From: Dipteronia dyeriana
Taxonomy: Eukaryota > Streptophyta > Magnoliopsida > Sapindales > Sapindaceae
NCBI GenBank assembly: GCA_032871835.1
Contig: CM065297.1
Coordinates: 65,335,253 to 65,399,252, forward strand
Length of the DNA: 64,000 bases
Reading direction: 5' to 3'
Below are positions 34,874 through 45,397 of the stretch, one piece after another (the first letter of the stretch is position 1; the number at the start of each line of letters is the position of its first letter). The notes beneath the pieces are model-generated. The model was not told where the DNA came from and did not search any database. It saw only the letters and a list, made by a program, of their open reading frames with translations. The position numbers and the translations under genes were made by a program.

Positions 34874-35848
34874 ATGGGAAGAACTAAGATTATTGGAAGT
34901 GGAAAACAATTGAATCCTGTTGTGAAAGCCAAGTCTACCTCAAAAGGATCCAAGGCTTCAAGGATAAAAGATTTAGGGATCTTTGGAACAAAGAAGATAT
35001 TTCAAGAGAAATGCATTGACTTAGGTAAGTGTAAAGATTCTTATATTCTTAAGTGCTTAAAGGATAGAAATTGAGAATCTTGGGTGAACATGTTATGAGT
35101 TGTGAATGATACTCTTGTTAGAGAGTTTTATCTTGAATATAGAGAAAGTGCCACCTTATTGGATGCTTTGATGAAGATTAGGGGTGTTATGTTTAGAGTT
35201 AACCCGGAAAACATTAACAAGTTTTTTGGGCTATATAATGATATAGATTCTAGTTTTCTAGATGTGGATGTCTTTGAGAATCTTAATATCATGGGTAGAA
35301 CTCTTTGTGACAATGTTTCTTTTGAGTAGAAAGGTAGAGCATATATTAGTCAACATGAGTTAACTAAGGCTAGTGCATTTTGGCATCTGTTCATTTGCAC
35401 TAACAATTTTGGATCTTCGAATTCAACCAAGTTGAAAAAAGACAAGATCAAAATTGTGTATGCCTTGGTGACTTATCAACCTATAAACCTTGGGGATCTT
35501 CTCATGTATTATATTGATGGTACGGATTTCTCTACTAGAAGTGATGAAAAGCTTGCATTACCGGGGTTTTTAACTTTAATGTGTTTAGCTCATGGGGTTA
35601 AGAGTAGAGAAGATGATGTGTTAGTTCAACCCATGGAAAAGTATTGTGATAAACGTGTGTCATACATGTCATATAAAAATAAGGGTAAGACTTGTTATAC
35701 TTTTGGACTATTTAGTAGTTCTGAAGTTGATAGTCATGTGATTAGCACAAATATTCTTCCGGATTGGGCTTTACAATTGAAGAAGAAGGTTGATGAGCTT
35801 AGTGTTATAGTTGTTCAACAAGATGCTAGGATAAATGAGTTGGAGTAG
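34874..35848 (+). pseudogene. G1 second ORF, plant-transposon-protein domain
   Basis: Three open pieces (34874-35074, 35102-35329, 35432-35848) form one protein with G2's frame. The opening is basic (MGRTKIIGSGKQLNPVVKAK). The core has LVREFYLEYRESATLLDALM, RGVMFRVNPENINKFFGL, an LCDN...WKGRAYISQHELTKA block, HLFICTNNFGSS and IVYALVTYQPINLGDLLMYY. This order (LVREFY, RG.xV.f.pe.IN, ELT.A, YALVt...In.G.l) fits the 'putative plant transposon protein' family (Transposase_32-like). The C-terminus is a short coiled coil (LKKKVDELSVIVVQQDARIN). The first break (TGA 35072) and the second (TAG 35327) both replace Trp codons. Function is not established. Confidence 0.72.
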
Positions 35849-36396
35849 TGTATTGCTTCAAGTTCAAGACCACCTCTCAAGCATTATGTAAAATAAACTA
35901 CTCACACAACTTTCTTTGGTGGAACAAGTAGCTAGTATTTGAGTCTTGTGATATATTTCTTAACTTTTGGCATCATTTCATGTCAAAAAGAGGGAGAAAG
36001 ACATGCTAGTTACTTAGTTTCTTTGTATGTTGTTTTTGTGAACTTTTGATTTCTTTGTATGTTATTTTTGTGAACTTTTGAACTTTCAATGACATGTAAT
36101 AATTAGTCTTAAGATTTGGTTAAGAATTCTTGTATTTTGACATGCATTAAGGGGGAGATACATGTATCTGTGGACTTAATTGTATATTCTTATCCATATT
36201 ATATGTTGCCATTTGTTGTTTTTCTCTTCTATATGCATTGTGCTTTGAGATAATTTGTAGGTTACTTCAAGAGAAGATTAGTTATAGGAATCTTACTCAT
36301 TGTAATGTGAGGGAGTGATTTTGTGACCTATCTTCATTTTTATATTTGTAGTAAATATATAGGTGTTTTGACATGGAATTTGCCAAAGGGGGAGAT
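35849..36396 (+). other. G1 3' non-coding region with repeated polypurine motifs
   Basis: No gene is seen. It holds AAAAAGAGGGAGAAAG (35985), AAGGGGGAGATA (36149) and the terminal AAAGGGGGAGAT (36385-36396), which directly abuts the 3' LTR and is the functional-looking polypurine tract. Confidence 0.8.
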
Positions 36397-36770
36397 CGTT
36401 AGGTTTTAGATTGTGTTGGCATTAATTCCATATCAAAATGATGTTTACTTGTAATGATTTAGTTATTTAGATTCATGATGATTCAAGCTTCAAAGAAGAA
36501 GGAACAACTAGTCAAAGCAAGTTCAAAGTCTTCAAAGAGAAATGATGCAATATGGTTCAACAAAGGTATACGAAGACCTTATCTTTCTCTTACAAGGCTT
36601 AGGCACACACACACAATTCATACATTTGTGTCTCGGCATCGTTGTGCACCAATATAGGCACACACACAAAATTTATACATTGTGTCCCTGCATCGTTGTG
36701 CACCATTATAGGCACACACATACAATTCATACCCTTGTGTCCCTACATCGTTGTGCACTATGTATTTTCA
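36397..36770 (+). repeat. G1 3' LTR (374 bp)
   Basis: Begins CGTTAGGTTTTAG (TG changed to CG at the first base) and ends TGTATTTTCA. It carries three copies of the roughly 55-bp unit at about 36600, 36656 and 36710. It is followed by CTTGA and the resumed satellite. Confidence 0.88.
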
Positions 36771-38480
36771 CTTGATAAGATTGGGCTTCGATGGCTTGCT
36801 AGGGCAATAAATGGCCCGGTGCACAAAGAGTGAAGCTAACGGTCTTAGACTAGTCCATAAGCATTCATGGGATCTCAGAAGTCCACAGCAATTTAAATGA
36901 GGCTTTTGACCACGCTAGAAAAAAATAGGAGCTCAGTGGCTCACTTGGGCGTTGACTGACCCGGTATAAGAAGTGAGGCGCCACTGGGCCTTGTAGCTGG
37001 GCAACTACTCAAGAGCCTTGCTTAGGCATGTAAGAGGGCTTGCCAAAATGTAGGAAGTCTATGGGCTCTCCTCGATCAGATCAGGCTTCACTGGTTTGCT
37101 AGGGCGATGAATGGCCCGGTACATATGGAGTGAAGCCACCGGTCTAGTACTGGTCCTGTACAATGCTTGAGATCTCAGAAGTCCCCAACAGTTGAAATGC
37201 GACTCTGGACCATGCTGGAATGAAACAGAAGATTAGTGGCTCACTTGGGCGTTAACCGGCCCGGCATAAGAAGTGAAGAGCCTCTTGGCCTTGCAGTGGG
37301 GCTGCTACTCTAGAGGCTTGCTTAGGCATGTATGAGGCCTTCCAAATTATAGGAAACCTCTGGGCTTTCCTCGTTTAGATCGGACTTTGGTGGCTTGCTA
37401 AGGCGATTAATGGCCTAGTACATCTGGAGCGAAGCCACTGGTCTGATACTAGTCCAGAGGTATGCTTGGGATCTCAGAAGTCCCCAGCAATTGAAATGAG
37501 GCTTTGGACCATGATAGAAAGAAACAGGAGCTCAACGACTTACTTAGGCATTGATCGACCTGATAAAAGAAGTGGGGAGCCACTGGGCTTTGCAGCGGGG
37601 CTGCTACTCTAGAGGCTTGCTCAGGCATGTATGAGGCCTTACCAAAATAGAGGAAGCCTCTGGGCTCTCCTCGATCCGATCTGGCTTCGATGGCTTGCTA
37701 GGGCGATTGATGGCCTAGTCGTTATGAAGCGTTGCGACCGGTCTTGTAGCGGTACTACTGCTCCAAAAGCTTGCTTAGGAACCTAAGAGGCCTTACCAAG
37801 ATTTGGGAAGCTTCTGAGAAATCCTAGATTAGATCAGGCTTCGATGGCTTGCTAGAGTGATGAATGGCTCGGTATATATAGAGTGAAGCCATCGGTCTGG
37901 TACTGGTCCGGATGCACGCTTGGGATCTCAAACGTCCCTAGCAACAGAAATGAGGCTCTGGACCATACTGGAATGAAACAGAAACTCAGTGTCTTAATTG
38001 GGTGTTGACCAGCCTGGTATAAGAAGTGAGGAGCCACTAGGCCTTGTAGCGGGGCTGCTAATCTGGTGGCTTGCTTAGGCATGTAGGAAGCCTTACCAAA
38101 ATGTAGGAAGCCTTTGGGCTCTCCTCGATCAGATCGAGCTTCGGTGGCTTGCTATTGCAATGAATGGCCTGATAAATATCGAGCCAAACCACCGGTCTTG
38201 TAGCGGTGCTACTACTCCAGAAGCTTGCTCAGGCATGTAAGAGGCCTTGTCAAGTGTGGGAAGCATCTGGGAACTCCTTGATCAGATCATGCTTCGGTGG
38301 CTTGCTAGGGCGCTGAATGGCCCGGTATATATAGAGTGAACCCACCTGTCTGATACTGGTCCAAAACCATGCTTGGGATCCTAGGAGTCCTCAGCAGCTG
38401 AGAGATGCTCTGGACCCTCCTAGAATGTACCAGGTGTTTAGTGGCTCACTTGGGCATTGGCCGGCCAGGTACACGAGGTG
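36771..38480. repeat. Satellite array, continuation after G1
   Basis: Resumes inside the monomer cut at 16511. Unit phrases recur near 37020, 37319, 37618, 37770, 38072 and 38224, giving 299-bp dimers and 450-bp trimers. Ends near 38480 in the same flank as the left array. Confidence 0.92.
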
Positions 38481-38952
38481 TGGAGCCATTAGTCTTCTGT
38501 TGGTCGTGCTACTCCAGAGGCTACACAACTGAGTTGGCTTCATATATTCATGCATTGGCCTGCTACCGCTATCTAAGAGCTTCTATAGGGTTGATCTAGT
38601 GGTACAAGAGGATCCGTATGATCAGATGCAAGTCCAGTTGAACTGTTGGATAGGTGATACACTGGTAGCATATCGAATCTACTATAAGGAAGTAGGAGAG
38701 GTGCATCTCTACTATATAAGAGCTCTTTATGTATCGGAGTGGTTCAGCTGTGTAAGAGACCTTCAAGCGGGGTGCTACTGTATTGGAGCTTCATGATTAT
38801 CTGAGCAGGTTCACTTTATAGGAGCAACATAATAAATCGATTCCACTAGGAGTACCACATACCATATTGGCTCAATGGTGTAAGGATGCTCATGTAGAGA
38901 AATGGATGCTTTCAAAAGGGTTGTGGAAAGTTCCTACAGACACGCCAAAAAG
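38481..38952 (-). mobile_element. T1 leader and primer site
   Basis: Homologous to 1405-2006. The primer-binding site on the minus strand is TGGCGTGTCTGTAGGAA at 38931-38947, five bases from the LTR end. No coding sequence. Confidence 0.7.
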
Positions 38953-40816
38953 TGTTAACGGAAAACTCAATTAGGGTGAGGAACTCCAATTAACACCCTC
39001 GAGACCACTACCTCGGAGGTCGCGGTTGGGGTAGGTACCTCGTACCTTAGTGAGATCTTGTATGAACTTGAAGGATGGTGCAGTAGGTAGGAGATGAGTC
39101 ATCCCACCCGTCGAGCTTCACGGTAGGTTGGAGAGGAGTCATCCCACCCGTCGAGCTTTATGATAGGAAAGAGAGGAGTCAAACCATACATCGGGCTTCG
39201 TGGTAGGAGTAATCCCACCCGTCGGACTTCGTTGTGGTTTCCCAATCTCATGTTGGATGGATTAGAGATCTAGGACCAATGGGGTCGGTACCTAGCTCGC
39301 ATACACACATGTATAATACAGGAGATAAATAGGAGAAAGACAAGTCTTATGTAGAAGGAGGTAGACTGACCAAGGGGGAAAAAGCATCACGAATGATCAC
39401 ATGTTGAAAAACCCAGAGGCAGTATCCAAAGGAAGGAGGAATACCCTCCCTTATGTATATATCAAAGAATGTTCCGTGGAGCTTACAAGAATGGTAAAAT
39501 AATACATCTGAGTTGCTCCAGAGAGCTTACATTGGTGGTCGAATGTTGACCAATATCGGTATATTCCAGGTAAAGGTAACACGTACAATGATCATATATA
39601 GGGTGAATCTGGGCGAATTATATAGGCTTTTCTCTGGTTTGTTCATTTCTGGACCAGAGATGAGATGTGTAGTAGATCATATATCAAGTGTCGAATATCT
39701 CCTCGTAGGCAATTTCTTGGTTTAATCTCATAACTCTCTCAACGTACGTGTTGAGGTCTATTTATACATGGTGTAATTAACTTGGCATACATGATGAGGT
39801 TTCTTGAATTAGTCTCATTTCCTTATTGAATACGATTCTTTATTTAATGTAGTTGACCCTAAATAATTGGCTTGTAGCTAGTATCTTGGAGAAGATATGA
39901 TTGTTTCCTCTTTTGACTATTTCACTAATGATGGCCATTAAAGAGTTGAATATTCTCTCATTGATGGAGTTAATCATCACAATTAATAGGGTTGACTACT
40001 CCTATTAATACGGTTGACTTCATTAATGGTATTTTAAATGTCATGAAAGTCAACCCTCTCTTTCTACGTTGTATGAAGGAGAACTCTGGTTTTGTATGCT
40101 ACTTTGGCGAGGTACTTCATAGAGGTTACCTGATGTAATGTTTGATAGCCGCGATGGCGAGGTACTCATAGGTACCAATATGAGGGCGAGGTACCTTGAG
40201 GTACCAATTTTGTTGTATGGAGCTTGATTCGACCACACTAGATCTTCTAAAATGCATAGGAGCTTTTACTAGCTTATTCCTTCATGCTGGAGAGATTAGA
40301 AATATACCATAGTGCGGCAATATCGATGAGTCCAAGTATGAGTAAGACATTCTATGAAGGTGGATACTCTATGCCTGTTTCCAAGTTGGTCACAAGATAC
40401 CTTCATCATGCGAATCCTAGTACCTCGAGGTAGATGGTAGCCCGTCGCGTCGACCTGGTGCTAGGTAGCTTCATCTACCAGGTGCAAGTAAGGCGCTCAA
40501 AGGAGATGGATGACCTCAGCTAACTTTAGAAGGGTATATTGACCTCGGGAATCTTGGTACCTCGAGGTGGATGGCCTTTTTACCTCGTCGACCTACCTTC
40601 GGACTCCTATCCCGATACTAGGAGCTTGATGTGGTCATATAGGGCTTTAATTGGTGAGCCTGAATGCATGTAAGATGTTCAAAAGGTAAGGGTAACCTCG
40701 CCTCGCTCCTATAGGGTTGTGTGGTTGCTTGACCTTAGGAACCTTGATACCTTGCCACAAAGGCCCAAACCTGGACGCTTACATGAAGGCTAGAGGGTGG
40801 AAAATTCTTTTTTGGA
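38953..40816 (-). repeat. T1 5' LTR (first ~30 bp lost)
   Basis: Collinear with the 3' LTR pieces 5063-5360 and 7443-8687, and with T0's LTR. On the minus strand it ends TTTTCCGTTAACA. Its beginning is missing: the match stops at 40816 against a Tat fragment. Contains three to four ~44-bp repeats built on 'cccgtcgagctt' at 39075-39245; T0 has only one such unit. Confidence 0.78.
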
Positions 40817-43800
40817 AGACATACAGATTTTCATTAATGATAAGAGAGTCTATCCCCTGCAAGGATATATCAGTCGTTTTAAGGAGCCCAACCCCTAATT
40901 CCAGGCTAGATTTGAAAAGAAGAATGAAATAAAAAGAAACTAGTCATGAGTAAAGCAAGGTGCCCACCCTTTTTTTCGGGCAATCAAGACAGGCCATATC
41001 AAGCTCTGAAGTCCTCCTAGACCACTTCTGTTGCTTCCCCTCCTTGCTGATTTCTACCCACTTCCCCTTCATCTAGTGGTTGCTCATCTGATTGGTCAAT
41101 TCTGCCACTCCCTCCTCCTGAGGCTTCTCAACTGCTTGTTGCTCAGCTTGGTCCTCTTTAAAGACCTTGTTAACATTGGCCATGACCCAGGAAGAATGGC
41201 TGCATCCAAAAGGGTAGTCGTTGCCTCCATTCCGCTCTATTCGACCTCCAAATCTGCTCTTGAAAGCTCTTAAAAGCGGTATCAAGCTTCCTTCCATGCT
41301 TCTGGTTGACCCCTTCAGGATGTACAGGCTGAACCCAGCTTGATGATTCCCCGGGTCCTAAGACTGGAAGGACTGGGAGGACTGGAGGAGGAAGGGGAAG
41401 ATCTGCCATAACCGGTTGTTTCCTGATTCCAACCACATTTGAAGGTTCCGCTCCATCACCAGTAGGAGGGGACATCTCCATAACCTTGGTCATAATCTAT
41501 TTCCTGTCTCAGTTAGCAATAACTGACAGATTAAAGAGAAGAGAGGGGGGCCTCAGCGACCAGGTAGGAGGCATCCACCTCGGCCTCAGTTTGGCTAACT
41601 TAGCATGTAGGCTCTGGTTCTCAATGTCTAGCATATTGTCCTTAGATTTCTAAGAGTCCCTCTTCTTATCCCGGTGTTCAAATTGAAGGGTTTCTTAATC
41701 GAAGAACCGCTTCAGTCTCTTATAGTCGCAGTGAAACTCGGCCACCTCTGCCTCTCATATTCGCAGTGAAGCTCGGCCACCTCTGCCTCTATTCCCCTCT
41801 AGCTGGACGACATCTCCTACACTAGAGCTTGAGCTCTTGGAAGTAACCCTATGGCCCTCTCAGCCCCGGCCTCAACTTTTACCGTAAGGTCTCGAACGAA
41901 GGCCTCTGGATGACCCATGGCCATGTTGAATTTGTAAGCCAACAAAATGGACCCCTTAGTGATCAGGATATCCATGGGCATCAAAGCCATCATGGAAAGG
42001 CTGCTACCTAGGCAGGAAGCAAAAAACTATTACAATACCTCGTCATGCATAGTAGAGCTCGGTTGATGTTGAGGGCGAACGGGAAAACCTCCTCAGCACT
42101 AGCCTCGAGGTCCTCCAAAGCTTAAGGAGTAAGGAACATAGATGGAGGTGCAAAAACATCGGGTAAGTTTACCACTAGGCTGACAAAAGTAACAACAACA
42201 GTAGCAGAGGCACAACCGAAGAAGGAGCAGAAATGGTTACATTATTAGCATGAGAAACAGAGGTTCTTTTTCTTTGCACCTTGCAATCCCGCAATGCCAG
42301 GAGCACCATCTTTGACCTAGGTTGGCAAAGGGACGGAGCAGAAGTAGGAGAAATCCCAGCAGGAACAGTTGGCTCTATTTCTACAGAGCAACCAAAGAGA
42401 TTCCTCAGGTCAGTCTTGCAGGAGGGGGATAGGTGTGGGCATACTGGGCTTAACGAAAAGCCAGAGCAATAACAAAAACTGTTAAAAAAAAAGAAAAAAA
42501 AGAAAAAAAAGATGTGAGAACCAAGCTAGCTAATGAAGGAAGCAAGGTGGTTCAGTCCGATTTTACTTACAAGGAGTGGCAGTAGAGATACGCAGATACA
42601 GATCCTTTCTACGAGGATCATAAAATTCAGTTGTAGGAAGCCTCACATTCAAGTGGTTTTGATCGATGATAGCCCTCAAGATAGCCTCGGATTCAGCAAG
42701 CAGAGAATCACTGCCCAATAAAGGCTTGTCGTTGAAAGCGGTCGGTCCTCGAACTTGTGCCCTTCTATGAATATCGAGCTTTCCCAATTATCCCTCGCCA
42801 GAATCCATTCCTCTTTCCAGATGGGGTCCTTCTTGGAAACGCCAGGAACGATAAAGTTGATTTTGTTCTTGGCTTTTGCATAGAACTAACCTATGGGGCT
42901 GCCAGATAGGCTGCCAATCTCGAAGTGGTAAGCCAACTCCTCTGCTCAGGGCTTCTTGATAACCTTGCTCAGCTCGTATCATTCCCTACACAGCATGAGG
43001 AAGCTAATTAGATGTCTCTAGAAGCTAGGCGTTAACTTGAGAGGAGCTAGTTATAACGCAATACGAGTTCATCGGAGGGTGGGGTGAAAAGGAAATTTGA
43101 CCCCGTTTTTTAGAGCCGTGACATGAATTGGAAGCACACTTTTAGAAGGGTTGGAGACGTCGTAATTCTTAGGGCGAGCGGAGATGGAAATGTTTTTGGG
43201 GATGCCATACTTGGCCTTCAGATGTCTAATCAACTTCGGGTCAGTGGTGGAATCCGGGATGACCCTGAAGTCGTAGAGAGGAAGTCTCTTCAAAAGGTGT
43301 CCAACAACCGTAACTTGATCCCTTCTAGCCATAGTTCTCCAGGTTCTCTGTCAGAATCTTCATCGACCAAGTTCAAAGGGTCATCAGGCCTATTAGAGAA
43401 CCCGGTCCCAATAGCCATGTTCTTATTCGACTAGCGACGTTACAGGTTAGGAGGAGAGTCATCGATGTTAAAGCTCATTCACGTTCGTTTCCCATAAGCG
43501 AGACTAATGACCTCCTTGCCATCTACTATGGAGTAGACAGAATCACGATTGGATTTTGACATGGTGGAGAAAGGTTTCGAGTTAGACAAAAGAAAAGATA
43601 GAGGTGTTGCTCGAGAAAGTAACGAAAGAAAGGTTTTTTTTCTCTCTCATTAAAAATTTGAAATTTAAAAGGAAGAAAGCGTGAAAAAGGCAATGAGACA
43701 ACCAGGTATATATAGAGGTGAATGGAGCAGTAACCTATGATGTCGGTGACGCGGAATCAAAATCCTCGGTGAAGATTGCCTCGAATCTCGGGGGCTGGTG

Positions 43801-43966
43801 TGACGCAGCTGGATTATTTTGAGAAATTCACCGGTCTCTGCTCGCCACGTCTCTTATGCATTTAATGAGAAGATTTCCACCAAGATTCTAGTAACAAAAA
43901 AGGAGGGAGAATTTCCCAATCAAAACAGGGAGTCTGACTCTAACCCCAACTCCATCCTCAGGTATA
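40817..43966 (+). mobile_element. T3: Tat-element 3' fragment (same orientation as T2)
   Basis: Collinear with about 27855-30800 of T2, including the spacer, the antisense ORF and the 'gactctaaccccaactcca' end phrase (T2: 'gagtccaaccccaactctac'). It lacks pol, tandem repeats and LTR, stopping about 25 bp before the expected LTR start. An A-rich tract is at 42484-42512. Confidence 0.8.
41073..43562 (-). pseudogene. T3 antisense ORF (putative gypsy-type transposon protein)
   Basis: Homologue of 28560-30485. Minus-strand ATG at 43560-43562 opens MSKSNRDSVYSIVDGKEVIS. The piece 43332-43069 gives FRVIPDSTTDPKLIRHLKAK, SVLPIHVTALKNGVKFPFHP, matching T2's VIPDSTIDP, VLPIHVT and RLPLHP. 42787-42563 continues with a DPRRKDLYLRISTA block equivalent to T2's segment near 29500. 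The C-terminal coiled coil is decayed. Function unknown; multiple stops and frame changes. Confidence 0.7.
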
Positions 43967-44216
43967 CGATTTAAAGAAAGGAAGCCCACATTCCTAGGTG
44001 ATTTACGTTCAAGATTGGATTGGAAGATCTTACGGAATCAATTCGGTGCTTGTTCAATCGTCACGAGAAAAATGTATGGCACTTTTTATATACATCAATT
44101 AATCTACGGTTAAGATTCTTGTTGCATAAAAGGGGAATTTTTTTATTTATACGCAAACCCAAATTTTCACTTTTATCATGCTTCGGTTGCATTTTGAACC
44201 AATTTTTCCCTTCAGG
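43967..44216 (+). repeat. S3: fragment of a copia C LTR, opposite orientation
   Basis: On the minus strand it reads GGGAAAAATTGGTTCAAAAT, GTGACGATTGAACAAGCACC and 'atcacctaggaatgtgggc', matching the first about 245 bp of the C LTRs as they lie in S1, S2 and C1, but inverted relative to them. It is cut off at 43967. No target duplication is visible. Confidence 0.82.
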
Positions 44217-45115
44217 TAGCCCGACCAAGGCATTATGAAATCTATCTAGCTATCCTGGTCTCAAGACTCGGATGGCAACTATGCTCTTACACTTATTATG
44301 GGTGGTAGCCCGACCAAGGCATCTAGAATGCCATCGAGCTCTCCTAGTCACGAGATCTGGATGGTAACTATGCTCTTATACTTAGACCCTTCTTAGGGGT
44401 GGTAGCCCGACCAAGGTATCAGGAAGGCTATCTAGCTATCCTAGTCTTAATATTTGGATGGAAACTATGCCATTACACTCAGATCTTTCTTGGGGTTGGT
44501 AGCCTGACTAAGCTATCAGGAAGGCTTTCTAGCTATATTGGTCTCGAGATATAGATGGCAACTATGCTCTTATACTCAGACCCTTCTTAGGGTTGGTAGC
44601 TCAACCAAGGCATTAGGAAGGCTATCTAGGTATCCTAGTCTCAAGATCTATATGGCAACTATGCTCTTACACTCAGACACTTCATGGGGGTGGTAGCCCG
44701 ACCAAGGCATCAGGAAGGCTACCTAGCTATCTTGATCTCTAGATCTGGGTGGAAACTATGCTCTTACACTCAGACCCTTCTTGGGAGTGGTAGCCCCACA
44801 AAGGCATCAAGAAGGCTATCTAGCTATCATGGTCATGAGATCTGGATGGCAACTATGCTCTTACACTCTTGTCCGACCAAGGCATTAAGAAGACTATCTA
44901 GCCATCCTGGTCTCGAGATCAGGATGATAACTATACTTTTACACTCAGACCCTTCTTGGTGTGGTAGCCTGACCAAGAAATTAGGAAAGCTATCTAGCCA
45001 TCCTGGTCTCGAGATTTGGATGGCACCTATACTCTTACACTCAGACCTTTCTTGGCGCGGGGTGGTGCCTGACCAAGGCTCTAAAATAGCCATCTAAATT
45101 CCTTGGTTCATGGCG
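44217..45115 (-). repeat. T4: Tat 3'-region tandem repeats, ~96 bp period, inverted
   Basis: About nine to ten units: 'gaccaaggcat'-type starts near 44221, 44313, 44409, 44507, 44603, 44700, 44798, 44875, 44970 and 45071. It is the reverse complement of the T2 repeats. The plus-strand frame 44684-45097 and its minus counterpart are repeat-derived. Confidence 0.9.
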
Positions 45116-45397
45116 ATCACGACGAATTTATTCGTGGAGAGTATAACCGGAGATGGATAAAATGGAAGACTTTATTGATGTTCAAGGTGGAGTACATTGC
45201 TGTTTGAGTAACTTATTAAAAACCTAGATTAAGGTAATCTAATAAGAGTCCCTTGCTAAGGGATAGAACGTCCTAAAATGCTAAGCATTCCAAGTGTGAT
45301 CGATGGGTCGATCATCCATGTCTTCAAGCTTGTATGCACCATTGCGAACCATTATTTTTACCAATTATGGCCCCTCACAGTTTTGTCCCAAGACCCA
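45116..45397 (-). pseudogene. pol: T4: C-terminal end of a Tat pol (inverted)
   Basis: The minus strand reads KIMVRNGAYKLEDMDDRPID then HTWNA*HFRTFYP, matching the T2 integrase C-terminus (KMVIRNGVYKLEDMDGRLID, HTWNAYHLRKLYP). It is followed by the same non-coding linker ('aatgtactccacc') and then the tandem repeats. It is cut off at 45397 by the G2 LTR. Only about 45 codons remain. Confidence 0.85.

Larger units (their letters stand above)
16517..36770 (+). mobile_element. G1: gag-only copia-like element with short LTRs
   Basis: Element with 320-bp and 374-bp LTRs, a tRNA-iMet-type primer site, a gag reading frame, a long non-coding stretch, a second ORF with a plant-transposon-protein domain and a terminal polypurine tract. 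It inserted into the T1 satellite with 5-bp flanking repeats. S2 and T2 inserted into its gag; without them G1 is about 6.0 kb. No protease, integrase, RT or RNase H is found. The sister element G2 has the same internal structure but LTRs of about 2.6 kb. Confidence 0.85.
5063..40816 (-). mobile_element. T1: satellite-bearing non-autonomous Tat-like LTR element
   Basis: Order on the minus strand: 5' LTR (40816 to 38953), primer site, 470-bp leader, satellite array, antisense-ORF remnant, degenerate satellite, 97-bp repeats, polypurine tract, 3' LTR (8687 to 5063). Both LTRs belong to one family, and the primer site and polypurine tract match T2. After subtracting G1 and S1 with their duplications, T1 measures about 13.4 kb. 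No gag, protease, RT or integrase is present; satellite occupies their place. Both outer ends are damaged: the 5' LTR lacks its first about 30 bp at 40816 and the 3' LTR its last about 330 bp at 5063. No target duplication is therefore available. Assigning both LTRs to one insertion is an inference. Confidence 0.65.

Noticed and set aside
44684..45097. 137-aa plus-strand frame
   Set aside because: It lies entirely in the ~96-bp tandem repeats and repeats itself with the unit.
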